Origin: Sorangium cellulosum
Lineage (GTDB): Bacteria > Myxococcota_A > Polyangia > Polyangiales > Polyangiaceae
Assembly: GCA_020720045.1 (NCBI GenBank)
Contig: DYPH01000039.1
Location: 1-43,556, forward strand
DNA length: 43,556 nucleotides
Direction of reading: 5' to 3'
Position 1 is the stretch's first letter, and each line of letters begins with the position of its first letter. This document shows positions 32,022-39,952 of this stretch, in pieces. The notes below the pieces were generated by a model. The model saw nothing but the letters and a program-made list of their open reading frames with translations, was not told the DNA's origin and did no database searches. The position numbers and the translations under genes are program-made.

Positions 32022-33989
32022 TCAGCGCGCGAGCTGAATCGCGAGGAAGGCGTCGACCGATGAACCGGTGCCGATCCCTGCCCCGGCGATTCCGTCGCGG
32101 CCGAGGCGCTGCTGGGCGCGGAGGTCGATCGTGAGGCAGCCACACGCATCACTCGCGCGGAGCCCGGCGCCAACGGCGAGGAGCTCGCCGCGAGACAAAT
32201 CGCTGGCGGCGAAGAGCTGCGCAAGGAGGCGCGTACGACCGGAGACGGGCAGCGGAATCCCGGCGCGCCCCGCGAGCGTCGACGAACGGAGCGGCACGAA
32301 GAAGGCATCACGATCGGCGACCGCACGGACGACGGCGCCGGAAAGGTCGCCGGCAACATGGGTAGCCGCGAGAGAAAAATGAGCATTTTCAAGGATTCCG
32401 ACTCGGATTCCCCCTTCAACGACGGCGCCACCAGCGGGGAGTCGGGTCGCAAAGGCGCGGAGCCCAAACAGGCGACGATCAGCCGCGGCGCTCAAGAATG
32501 GCGCGCCGAGGGGCTTGCCGGCCGCTTGGACCGGCACCGCCACGCCACCTCCCCTCACCTGGATCGCCCCGGCGCCGTCGCCGACGGAGAAGGCGAGTTG
32601 GGCGCGCAGGTAGGCGGCGGCAACTCGGCCCGGAGATGCAGCGGCAAGTGCGGATGACGCCTGAAGAAATTCCCCGGCGAGGCCCGGATTCGCCACCGCG
32701 GCGAGGGCGCCAGCCGCGACCTCCGGGTCGAGCCTTGCCCGATAACCCCCGAGGCGACGCCCCAAGGGGAGTGCGGCACGCGCTTCGACGCGCTCCGCGT
32801 GGGCAACCGCCGCCCCGCCGTCGCCAACCAAGAAGGCCGTCGCTCGCGCCTGCCCCTCGACGCGAACGCCTGCGAGCGGACCGCCGAGGAACGCCCCGCC
32901 GTCAACGGAGCCGCGGCCGCGAAGGAACGGGGTCGCCGTTGTGCGTGAGAGCGCGGTGCTAGCGACGTCGCCAGTGAAAAAGCTGGGGACGAGCGTGATC
33001 GATGCACCTCCCGATCGCCCGTGCAAGCCGCCGGCAAACACCGTTTCGAGCGCGCCAAGCGGGTTCCCCTCATCACCGCCACGACGGCTACGAAGTTTGG
33101 TGACGACCCCAAAGAAGGCCCCGTTGGCGACGCGGGTGGTCATCGAGAACTCGGAACGATTCCAAAGGGATGCCGCGCGTGAGAGTTCCGGTTCGAGGCG
33201 GAGCGCGCGGAGGCCGATGCGGGCGTCGGTCGCGACGAGGAGCGTCGTCCCCGCGGCAGCGTGTCGGAGCGAGCCGTCCAGGCTTATCCCTCCGCCACCC
33301 CGCGACTCCACAAGTGCGTGGAGCGTGCCTGCACGTGCCAGGAGAGCGACGTCCCCATAGGCGCCGCCGGCCGTGTAACCGCCCCCAACAAGGGTCACGC
33401 GGGGTGCGTCGGGGTCGGGAATCCCGCGAAATTTCCCAGCTGCGAGGGGGACGTTCACGCCGAGGCCGAGGCGAAGACCGTCCCTTCCACGAAACGCGAC
33501 GTCCGGCGGCAGCACACCGAAGCGATCGGGTGCGCGGAGCCAGGCCCAAGGCGTGTAAAATACAGGTATCGACCAAATCCGGACGGTCGCGTTCCGCAGG
33601 AAAAGGTCGGACGGCGGCGAGACGGTCGCAGCGTCGACGCCGATGCGAAGCGGGGCGTCGAGGCAGGGGCAAAAGGCGAGATGGGTTCGCCCTTTGAGCG
33701 ACACGCCAAAACGATCGCGCTTGACCTCCAGGGCATCGGCGCGGAGCGTCCAGAGCGGCGTCGTCGGTCCTCCGCCGTCGGTCGCCGAGCGATCGCCAAA
33801 GGTAATCACGACGTTGCCGCGTAAGCCGAGCGTTTCCGAACGGGAGCCGCTGCCGGAAGCTACGCCGTATTCGATGTCGTCCGCGTGGAGCGTGACCGGC
33901 TCCGGCTCGTCGGCCGACGCCATCCCAGAAGCGAGGAGCCCCAGAAGAAGGGTGGCAAATGCAGCTAATTTGCGGCCGCGGCGAGGCAC
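32022..33989 (-). CDS. lptD: LPS-assembly outer-membrane protein LptD
   Basis: 655 residues from GTG 33989, which gives a clean signal peptide (RRGRKLAAFATLLLGLLASGMASA). It is the outer-membrane barrel that, with LptE, inserts lipopolysaccharide. The periplasmic OstA/jellyroll domain starts at PVTLHADDIEYG. The stretch FCPCLDAPLRIGVDAA, then RNATVRIWSIPVFYTPW, follows the family pattern closely. The rest (about 170-655) is beta-barrel sequence. Two Cys near residue 105 (CPC) and two near the C-terminus (CGC) mirror the disulfide-forming pairs of E. coli LptD. The barrel ends in Arg rather than Phe, and it is shorter than E. coli LptD. An exported-protein gene lies 17 bp upstream. Confidence 0.85.
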   Translation of the reverse strand: MPRRGRKLAAFATLLLGLLASGMASADEPEPVTLHADDIEYGVASGSGSRSETLGLRGNVVITFGDRSATDGGGPTTPLWTLRADALEVKRDRFGVSLKGRTHLAFCPCLDAPLRIGVDAATVSPPSDLFLRNATVRIWSIPVFYTPWAWLRAPDRFGVLPPDVAFRGRDGLRLGLGVNVPLAAGKFRGIPDPDAPRVTLVGGGYTAGGAYGDVALLARAGTLHALVESRGGGGISLDGSLRHAAAGTTLLVATDARIGLRALRLEPELSRAASLWNRSEFSMTTRVANGAFFGVVTKLRSRRGGDEGNPLGALETVFAGGLHGRSGGASITLVPSFFTGDVASTALSRTTATPFLRGRGSVDGGAFLGGPLAGVRVEGQARATAFLVGDGGAAVAHAERVEARAALPLGRRLGGYRARLDPEVAAGALAAVANPGLAGEFLQASSALAAASPGRVAAAYLRAQLAFSVGDGAGAIQVRGGGVAVPVQAAGKPLGAPFLSAAADRRLFGLRAFATRLPAGGAVVEGGIRVGILENAHFSLAATHVAGDLSGAVVRAVADRDAFFVPLRSSTLAGRAGIPLPVSGRTRLLAQLFAASDLSRGELLAVGAGLRASDACGCLTIDLRAQQRLGRDGIAGAGIGTGSSVDAFLAIQLAR

Positions 33990-34005
33990 CGCGGGCGCCC
34001 CGCGA

Positions 34006-34755
34006 TCAGCTCTTCGGAGGCGCCTCGGAGGCGGCAGGCTTTGTTGCGGGCTTTTTCCCGGCACCCTTCTTCGACCCCTTCGTGGCTTTCGGCGCGTCTT
34101 TTCGTGTTTTTTCCGAGCGCGGCGCGTCCGGTGCATCGGCAGGGGCGTCCGCGGTCGGAAGTACGATCGCGTAGAAATCGCCCTCGGCGTCTTTACGCCA
34201 CTCGCCGGTCAGCGCGGTCGCCTTTCGGAGGTCGATAATCAAGTCGGTCCCCCCTTTTCCTGGATGAAGCCGGGCACTTTGGAGTGCCGTCGGAAATCCT
34301 TCCGCGTGAAGGGCATTCCGGTCGTTGCGGTGGGGGACGTTCATCGCGGGGAAATGAAACACCCAATGGCCGGCGCCCCCCGCCCCTTTCACGTCGACCA
34401 CTTTCGCGGCGTGCACGGAAAGCAGACCGGTATCGCCCGGCCGCATTTCAAACCGAAGGAAGCGCAGTCCGCTTGCTTTTGCGGCCTTCCCGGCGCCTTT
34501 CCCTGGCGATTTCCGTTGTTTGGGGCGCGATGGCCCATCTGAGTACGTGTAGCCCCCCGGCGCGCCCGCCGGTCGCTTCGGCGCTTCCGGTTTCTCTTCC
34601 GCCTTTGCAGCCTCCCCCTTCGCCTCCTTGGCGGGCGCTTTTTCGGCGGCCGGTGCCTCGGCCCTTGCGCCAGGGGCGACCGCAAGGAGCGCGGCGAGTG
34701 CACCGGCGACGACGCGAACGAAAGAACCGGGGCGCGGAAGTGCGAACAGACCCAT
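34006..34755 (-). CDS. Exported protein with Ala/Lys-rich ends
   Basis: 249 residues. The signal peptide (SFVRVVAGALAALLAVAPGARA) is followed by a Lys/Ala/Glu/Pro-rich linker to about residue 95 and a folded domain of about 100 residues (LRFLRFEMRPGDTGLLSVHA, GGTDLIIDLRKATALTGEW) whose last motif recalls AMIN-type periplasmic domains. A second Lys/Ala/Pro-rich tail closes the protein. It is immediately upstream of lptD, so it may assist LPS or envelope assembly; this is inferred from position only. It is divergent from the peroxiredoxin gene. Confidence 0.7.
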   Translation of the reverse strand: MGLFALPRPGSFVRVVAGALAALLAVAPGARAEAPAAEKAPAKEAKGEAAKAEEKPEAPKRPAGAPGGYTYSDGPSRPKQRKSPGKGAGKAAKASGLRFLRFEMRPGDTGLLSVHAAKVVDVKGAGGAGHWVFHFPAMNVPHRNDRNALHAEGFPTALQSARLHPGKGGTDLIIDLRKATALTGEWRKDAEGDFYAIVLPTADAPADAPDAPRSEKTRKDAPKATKGSKKGAGKKPATKPAASEAPPKS

Positions 34756-34839
34756 AGGGGCGACAGTGGACCACGCCTACCCCGTCGGCGCCAATTTCCG
34801 TGCATCCCGCCGCCGCCTTTTCGCGCTAGAAAGCGGCCT

Positions 34840-35316
34840 ATGGTCATCGCAAAAGGGGTCGTAGCGCCCGACTTCGAACTGGCATCCCACGAGGCAAACG
34901 CGGACGGCAAGCCGGGAAGAAAGATCCGTCTTTCCGAGTATCGTGGAAAGAAAACCGTCGTTCTTGCCTTCTATCCTCTGGATTTCAGTCCGACCTGTAC
35001 CACGGAGAACTGCGCATTCCGTGATGATTTCAGTGACTTCGAGGCGGCCGATATCCAGATTCTTGGGATCAGTGTCGACTCGGTATGGACCCACAAGGCG
35101 TACGCCGAGAAGCTGGGCCTCACCTACCCACTCCTTGCCGACTTCCATCCAAAGGGGGCGGTTGCCGCGCTGTTCGGCCTCTACCACGCGGAAAAGGGGA
35201 TCACGGCACGCGCGACCGTGATCGTCGGAAAAGACGGAACGGTCCTTCACGCGGAAGAACACGCCCTCGGGACGCCGCGCGTAAACAAGAACCTCTTGGC
35301 GGCGGTGCGCGGATGA
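34840..35316 (+). CDS. Peroxiredoxin, BCP/PrxQ type
   Basis: 158 residues, cytosolic thiol peroxidase reducing H2O2 and organic peroxides. FYPLDFSPTCTTENCAFRD holds the peroxidatic Cys53 and, five residues later, a resolving Cys58, the arrangement of bacterioferritin-comigratory proteins. The thioredoxin-fold pattern (GVVAPDFEL, GISVDSVWTHKAYAE, YPLLAD, RATVIVGKDGTVLHAE) is complete. The stop overlaps the bactofilin ATG (ATGA), so the two are translated together, an unusual pairing of peroxide defence and cell-shape scaffold. Confidence 0.93.
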   Translation: MVIAKGVVAPDFELASHEANADGKPGRKIRLSEYRGKKTVVLAFYPLDFSPTCTTENCAFRDDFSDFEAADIQILGISVDSVWTHKAYAEKLGLTYPLLADFHPKGAVAALFGLYHAEKGITARATVIVGKDGTVLHAEEHALGTPRVNKNLLAAVRG

Positions 35317-35750
35317 GCGGCGATATTACGGCACTTCTCGGTCCTGGAACGCGCTTCGAAGGCAAGCTTCATTTCGACGGCTGCGTCCGAATCGACGGCA
35401 TTTTCCGCGGCGAAATCCGGAGCGAAGACACGCTCATCGTCGGCGAGGGGGCTGAGATCGATGGTACGATTACCGTCGCAACGGTGATTGTACGCGGAAA
35501 GATTCAGGGCGATATATTTGCAAAAACGTCCATTGAACTTTTCGCCCCCGGTGTCGTAATCGGCGATGTCACCACCCCCGAGTTCGCCGTCGAGCGCGGC
35601 GCCCGTTTCGACGGTCGGTGCATGATGCATGCTCCCGCGGCGGGCACTGCGGACGACCTTGCGGCCGGTGCCACCGACGCTCCCCGCCCGCCCCGGGAAC
35701 GCACCCCCCCGCCGGCCCCCGTTGGGCCACCGCGTCGAGCGTCTGTGTGA
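35313..35750 (+). CDS. Bactofilin
   Basis: 145 residues. Bactofilins are cytoskeletal polymers used in cell shape, stalks or chromosome arrangement. The core is a regular right-handed beta-helix: LLGPGTRFEGKLHFDGCVRI, DGIFRGEIRSEDTLIVGEGA, EIDGTITVATVIVRGKIQGD, with hydrophobic and Gly spacing about every 18 residues. Short N-terminal and Pro/Ala-rich C-terminal tails flank it. ATG 35313 overlaps the peroxiredoxin stop, and its own stop overlaps the GTG of the next lipoprotein. Confidence 0.92.
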   Translation: MSGDITALLGPGTRFEGKLHFDGCVRIDGIFRGEIRSEDTLIVGEGAEIDGTITVATVIVRGKIQGDIFAKTSIELFAPGVVIGDVTTPEFAVERGARFDGRCMMHAPAAGTADDLAAGATDAPRPPRERTPPPAPVGPPRRASV

Positions 35751-36211
35751 AGCGCGCGCTGGTTTACCTTGCCCTCCAAGGGTTTGTCGCGTGCGGAGCG
35801 AATCGCGTGACCCCAGCGCCGACCCCGTCCGCGGACGCGGCGACCTCCGCGGCGCCGGTTGGCGATGCAAGCGCGTCTGCCAGTGACGCAACCGGCGGAT
35901 TTGCGACCGCCGAGCACCTTCGCGCGGCGCTCGCAAGCGACGCCGTTCAGACGAGCGAGCAGCATGTACTTGAGGGGGCTGGGAACGGCGTCGAGTGGAC
36001 GACGACGAACCTAACCCCCGTATGCCTCCGTCTCGCCGCGGCCGGCCCGTATACCGTCGTCGTCGATGGAAAACGCCAAGCGGACGGAATTGCGCCGATC
36101 GATGGTGCTCTCGTCCCTGCCGCGGGACCGCTCTGCGTGCCCGCCGGCGAGCTGCGCGTCGTCGGGGCCTCGAGAGGTCGCATCGTGGTCGCGTTTGGAG
36201 CCCGGAAGTAA
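35747..36211 (+). CDS. Small lipoprotein
   Basis: 154 residues from GTG 35747 (GTGA overlap with bactofilin). KRALVYLALQGFVACGAN is a short signal with lipobox FVAC. A Pro/Ala/Ser linker (to about 55) leads to a compact domain with two Cys (PVCLRLAAAGPYTVVVDGKR, GPLCVPAGELRVVG) that looks like a small beta-sandwich. It is the last gene of the peroxiredoxin-bactofilin operon and is closed by the terminator at 36259. The function is unknown. Confidence 0.75.
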   Translation: MKRALVYLALQGFVACGANRVTPAPTPSADAATSAAPVGDASASASDATGGFATAEHLRAALASDAVQTSEQHVLEGAGNGVEWTTTNLTPVCLRLAAAGPYTVVVDGKRQADGIAPIDGALVPAAGPLCVPAGELRVVGASRGRIVVAFGARK

Positions 36212-36258
36212 CGCCCCGATCGACGGGAGAACGCCGAAGCTGCGGAATCGACACAAAG

Positions 36259-36291
36259 AAAACGGGACTCTCGAAAAGAGAGTCCCGTTTT
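36259..36291. terminator. Bidirectional Rho-independent terminator
   Basis: AAAACGGGACTCTC (36259-36272) and GAGAGTCCCGTTTT (36278-36291) form a perfect 14-bp stem with a five-base loop. A/T runs at both ends make it work for the plus-strand operon and for the minus gene ending at 36312. Confidence 0.95.
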
Positions 36292-36311
36292 GGCGCCGAG
36301 GGGCAAGAGGC

Positions 36312-38255
36312 TCAGCGGCGCTTGCGGCGACCGGCGAGGAGCAGCGCGAGTCCGGCGACGAAACCGGCCGGAACGGCAGCAAGTCCGCCAGCTTCGGTCG
36401 GCGAAACCGCACAACCACCGCCATCACCACCGCCCGACGGCGGGGTGCCGGCATCGGCCTCCGGCTCGGGACCGGCTTCCGGCTGGGGCTCCGGCTGCGG
36501 TTCCGGCGTCGGGATCGGCTTGCACTGGCCGATGTTCGACGACGACGAGGTGCACTCTTCGCCGGCGGGGCAGCCCTTGCTCAAACGGCAGCCCGGGTCA
36601 CAAGCGCCGGTGTCGACGTTGCAAACGAGGCCGACGCCGATTCCGCAATCGCCGTCCGCCTGGCAACGGCCGCAGGTGCCACTGCCGCCGTCGGTCGCGC
36701 TGCAGGCGCCCGCCTGGCATTCGTTGGCCGTCTTGCAGGAGCGACCATCCGGGAGACCGCACTTCATCGTCGCCGCGTCGCAGGTGAGGAAGCGGCACTG
36801 GGGGCCGTCCGCACAGTCTTCGCGGTTCAGGCGGCCGCACTTGTTGTCGACGGTCGAACAGGTTCCGCTCGCACAGACGATCTTGCCGCCCTGTTCCGCG
36901 TTGCCACACTGGCCACCGGCGATGGTCGCCGGGATCGGCTGGCCGCCAGCGAGCTTCGCCGCGCATTTGCCAACGGTATCAGCGCCCTGAACGAGACAGA
37001 ACTGGTCCGCCGCGCAATCGGCGTGGATGTCTTTGCGGCAGCTCGCTTCGCAGGCGCCGGTGGCGACGTTGCAGATCGCACCGAGGTGCGGTCCGCCGGC
37101 GGCGGCCGCGCAATCGGCGTTCGCCGCACACTTCCCGCAAGAACCGTCGGCCTTGCAGAGCGGGTTCGCGGCTGCCGGGCAGACGTTGGTCGCCGGGGCG
37201 CCGACGCCGAAGTCGCCGCCGCACTTCGCACAATTTCCCTTGTTCGGGTCAGCTGCGGCCTTGATGCAAATCGGCGCAGTGGCCGACGGGCAGGTCACCT
37301 TGGCGGCATCAGCCGGGTCGCCGATGGAGAGTTCACAGCCTTTGCAGGCGAAGTCGTCGGTATTTACGCCGGCAACGGCGGGAACGACGGCAGTGCTCGT
37401 CTTGACACAGTTTGCCGTCGGTGCCGCGCACGTCACCGGGAGCGAGTTCGTCCCTGCCACGAGCTGGTCGAACTGGGCTTGCGTCGGGCAGGCGGTCGCG
37501 TCTGCCGCGGGCGCCTTGAAGACGAAGACGTCGCCGACCGAGAATCCGCCGGCCGGCACGCCAACGCCGCCGATCCCACCGCCGGCGTTGTCGCCAAACA
37601 GTTGGAATTTCAGATGAAAGAAGCCAGTACCGTTCGCGACGTCGCGTGCGGCAACCGTCCAGCCCTTCTCAAGACGCGTCCACGTGTTCGTCTTCGGGAT
37701 GCTCGCGTAGGCACCGTAGCTCGGGGTGCCGTCGTCGTCTCCACCGTTGTACGTCGACCCCGCGATGAAGTGCTGCTTCGCGAAAACGTCGCCACCGACG
37801 AAGTTCCCGTCTGCGCCGACGTAGTTCGCGGCGATGTACCCGCCGCTACCACCGGGGTTATTCCCCTGCTTGGCCCACGCAACGACGCAGAAGTTCTCTC
37901 CCGACGCCGCAGCGATCTTGGAGGCGCGTCGCGTTGCGACGTTACCGCCGGCCCCGGCATAGTTCACCGCCGGATCAGCCGGATCGGCGGCGGGGATCGA
38001 GAGGTAGTTGCCCTGGCACACGTTCGCTTCGGTTGCCGTAATAATTTTGCGAACTTTGCCGGCGGCATCCGGACACGCGGGCTCGTTTCCGCAGTCCCCT
38101 TTTTGGTTGGCAAGGGCGCGCCACTGGCTCGCGTCTGGCCGGTCCCAGGTTTCGCTAAAGACAAGCGTCGGCGCGGCGAACGCGAGCGCGGGGACGAAGG
38201 TCGAAACGGCGGCACCGACAAGGGCCAAAAGGCGGGAATTTTGCTTGGAACGCAT
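36312..38255 (-). CDS. Cys-rich secreted protein with MYXO-CTERM-like tail
   Basis: 647 residues. ATG 38255 follows GAGGAG and a cleavable signal (LLALVGAAVSTFVPALAFA). Residues about 27-250 form a lectin or sandwich-like domain starting TLVFSETWDRPDASQWRALA. Residues about 255-575 hold some 40 Cys in EGF/Dickkopf-like modules (CGKCAANADC, CRFLTCDAATMKC, CGRCQADGDC). A Pro/Glu spacer leads to GGGCAVSP, a hydrophobic helix and RRKRR, the MYXO-CTERM plan recognised by myxosortase for surface display. The order of lectin-like domain, Cys repeats and MYXO-CTERM resembles the outer-membrane exchange receptor TraA of Myxococcus; homology is not claimed. Confidence 0.88.
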   Translation of the reverse strand: MRSKQNSRLLALVGAAVSTFVPALAFAAPTLVFSETWDRPDASQWRALANQKGDCGNEPACPDAAGKVRKIITATEANVCQGNYLSIPAADPADPAVNYAGAGGNVATRRASKIAAASGENFCVVAWAKQGNNPGGSGGYIAANYVGADGNFVGGDVFAKQHFIAGSTYNGGDDDGTPSYGAYASIPKTNTWTRLEKGWTVAARDVANGTGFFHLKFQLFGDNAGGGIGGVGVPAGGFSVGDVFVFKAPAADATACPTQAQFDQLVAGTNSLPVTCAAPTANCVKTSTAVVPAVAGVNTDDFACKGCELSIGDPADAAKVTCPSATAPICIKAAADPNKGNCAKCGGDFGVGAPATNVCPAAANPLCKADGSCGKCAANADCAAAAGGPHLGAICNVATGACEASCRKDIHADCAADQFCLVQGADTVGKCAAKLAGGQPIPATIAGGQCGNAEQGGKIVCASGTCSTVDNKCGRLNREDCADGPQCRFLTCDAATMKCGLPDGRSCKTANECQAGACSATDGGSGTCGRCQADGDCGIGVGLVCNVDTGACDPGCRLSKGCPAGEECTSSSSNIGQCKPIPTPEPQPEPQPEAGPEPEADAGTPPSGGGDGGGCAVSPTEAGGLAAVPAGFVAGLALLLAGRRKRR

Positions 38256-38473
38256 GCAGATCTCCTCGAAGTACGGCCTAGTCGAAGCTGCGACGGGCGC
38301 CGAGTGAAGTTCACGACGGCCTTCGGTGGTGACCGAAAGCGGGGGCGAGGGCCCAGAAGTGGAAGGCTTGCGGGCAGTTCGAGGTGAACGCGCGGAACGC
38401 GAAACGCCAAAAACAGGAAGCCCGAGCGTTGAATCTACCTGAGCGGACGGCTCGTGCCACGCAGGAAATCAAA

Positions 38474-38545
38474 AGAGCCGCGGAAGAAATCCACGGCCCC
38501 ATCCGTTCGGGCAAATTCACGGGGTTTTTGCCGTGTTGCGGCTCT
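38474..38545 (-). terminator. Possible terminator after the OmpA-like gene
   Basis: AGAGCCGC (38474-38481) and GCGGCTCT (38538-38545) are inverted around a long centre that also contains CACGG...CCGTG. On the minus strand the far arm is followed by TTTTGATTT. The large loop makes it uncertain. The rest of the 38256-38544 gap shows only the ribosome site of the downstream gene and a weak match (GGCCCCATCCGTTCG, 38495-38509) to the palindromic repeat. Confidence 0.4.
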
Positions 38546-39114
38546 CAAAGCAGCTGGATGTCGACGCGCCGATCCTTCGCCCAACCGGCTTCGTCGGTAC
38601 CGGTCGCATCGATCTTGCCGCGGGAAGTGGCGCGAAGGCGCTCCTCTTGGACGCCCAAGTCCTTCAAATAGCGCCGAACCGCCGTCGCGCGGGCTTCGCC
38701 CAACGAGAGGTTATATTCCTCTTCGCCGCGCGGATCGGCGCGACCGACGAGCGCCACGCCGCGCCCGCGGAGCGCCCCCTCAACGAGGCATCGCGCCACC
38801 GCCGCAAGAAGTGTTCGATCTTCGTCGCCAATTTGCGAGGAATCGAAGTCGAAGCTCGATTTCGTCTCCGTCTGCGTCAGGCCGCACGCGCGGGCGATCT
38901 CGTCGTCGACGTGGAGATTTCCGCTAATGATTCCAGGGCCCGGAGCCGCCTTCGTCGCCCCTGCCACCGTCTCCGAGCCCGTCGATCCGTTTCGAAAGGT
39001 GGCGGGCGTCTTCGTGTCGGTCGCTTTTGCGCCACTTCCGCCGCAACCGACGGCGAAAGACGCCGCGAAGGTAGCGGCAAGAAGCGAATTTTGCTTGAAC
39101 ATTTGACGGAGCAT
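38545..39114 (-). CDS. OmpA/Pal-like lipoprotein
   Basis: 189 residues. The lipoprotein signal ends FAVGC. A Gly/Ala/Thr-rich linker precedes a C-terminal OmpA domain (about 85-189): FDFDSSQI, LVGRADPRGEEEYNLSLGEA, RATAVRRYLKDLGV, GWAKDRRVDIQL. The domain binds peptidoglycan diaminopimelate, so the protein should tie its membrane to the cell wall, as Pal does. I use ATG 39114 (GAGG 6 bases upstream); GTG 39117 and ATG 39102 are alternatives. No tol genes are nearby, so a strict Pal label is not given. Confidence 0.88.
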   Translation of the reverse strand: MLRQMFKQNSLLAATFAASFAVGCGGSGAKATDTKTPATFRNGSTGSETVAGATKAAPGPGIISGNLHVDDEIARACGLTQTETKSSFDFDSSQIGDEDRTLLAAVARCLVEGALRGRGVALVGRADPRGEEEYNLSLGEARATAVRRYLKDLGVQEERLRATSRGKIDATGTDEAGWAKDRRVDIQLL

Positions 39115-39278
39115 CACAAACCTCGGAAGCGGCAGGACGGAACCGGAAGACCCGACCCGCTAGGACGTTGGAGGAAGTAGGATATTCCTCCCCTGAGTGG
39201 GAGGCCAACTTCCGGCGTCGGCGTGCCGGCGAAGGGTTTCGGTGGCCGCGGGACGGGAGGTTTGTTAGCAGCGCGCCC

Positions 39279-39860
39279 ATGGACGTCACCGTTCTCGTCG
39301 AACCCGAACCGAATCTCGAGCAAATCGCGCGTGTTCTTGACGAACTCGGCCACGAGGGGCGCGTCCATACCGTCGGTACGTGGGGCAAGAAGGAGCAGGC
39401 GCTCCTCTTCGAAGCGGCGAAGGGGCATCGACCGCTCACGCTGGAGCATTTCGTTCCGAGCAGCCTCGAAACAATGAAAGAGGTCATCCACGACGGGCGG
39501 AACACACTCTTCGCGTTCAATCAGTTTCAAAAGCGCTTCTTTCGCTCGGACGACGAGGACGCGACCCTCTACGGATACAACCACCAGGACATGGCGTGGG
39601 TGACTGGCCCCGGCTACTTTGAAGTCCGCTCGGGCGAAAACGAAGGGGAAATCGCCATCGACTACGCGAAACGCCTTCCGACGAAGACGCCGAGCGGGTG
39701 GCCCCCCGTCCTGCCGAACAGTGCCCGCCTCGGCTCGCTGGTCTACGAAGGCATGATTGACTATATGCGCGGAATTTCCGAGCATGTCGCGATTGGTCGA
39801 GCGTTCAAAAAGGGCGCTTTCATGGACGCTTGGTTCGTGCTCGTCCGGAAAGACGCGTAA
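39279..39860 (+). CDS. Hypothetical protein
   Basis: 193 residues from ATG 39279; the frame opens earlier at TTG 39168 but those codons are Arg-rich and overlap the divergent promoter. It is soluble, with an alpha/beta look: TVLVEPEPNLEQIARVLDEL, LFAFNQFQKRFFRS, MAWVTGPGYFEVRSGENEGE and a C-terminal hydrophobic MDAWFVLVRK. I do not recognise a family. A compact hairpin (TCGGCGCG/CGCGCCGA, 39866-39883) lies just after the stop, without a T-run. The next gene begins 92 bp further. Confidence 0.65.
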   Translation: MDVTVLVEPEPNLEQIARVLDELGHEGRVHTVGTWGKKEQALLFEAAKGHRPLTLEHFVPSSLETMKEVIHDGRNTLFAFNQFQKRFFRSDDEDATLYGYNHQDMAWVTGPGYFEVRSGENEGEIAIDYAKRLPTKTPSGWPPVLPNSARLGSLVYEGMIDYMRGISEHVAIGRAFKKGAFMDAWFVLVRKDA

Positions 39861-39952
39861 GAAACTCGGCGCGTTCGCGCCGAACTTCGGGAAGCGCGAA
39901 GCAGGTTTGACGACACGGGCAACTTCGACGGCACCGACGAAAGAGAGGCCCC

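Noticed and set aside
33990-34136. N-terminal extension of LptD to 34136
   Set aside because: It would overlap the upstream gene by 130 bp with an Arg/Lys-rich shadow; GTG 33989 gives an immediate signal peptide.
36066-38387. 773-codon plus-strand open frame
   Set aside because: It is antisense to the Cys-rich MYXO-CTERM gene, has an Arg/Ala/Gly-rich shadow composition, and no domain. The minus gene has signal peptide, ribosome site and Cys modules.
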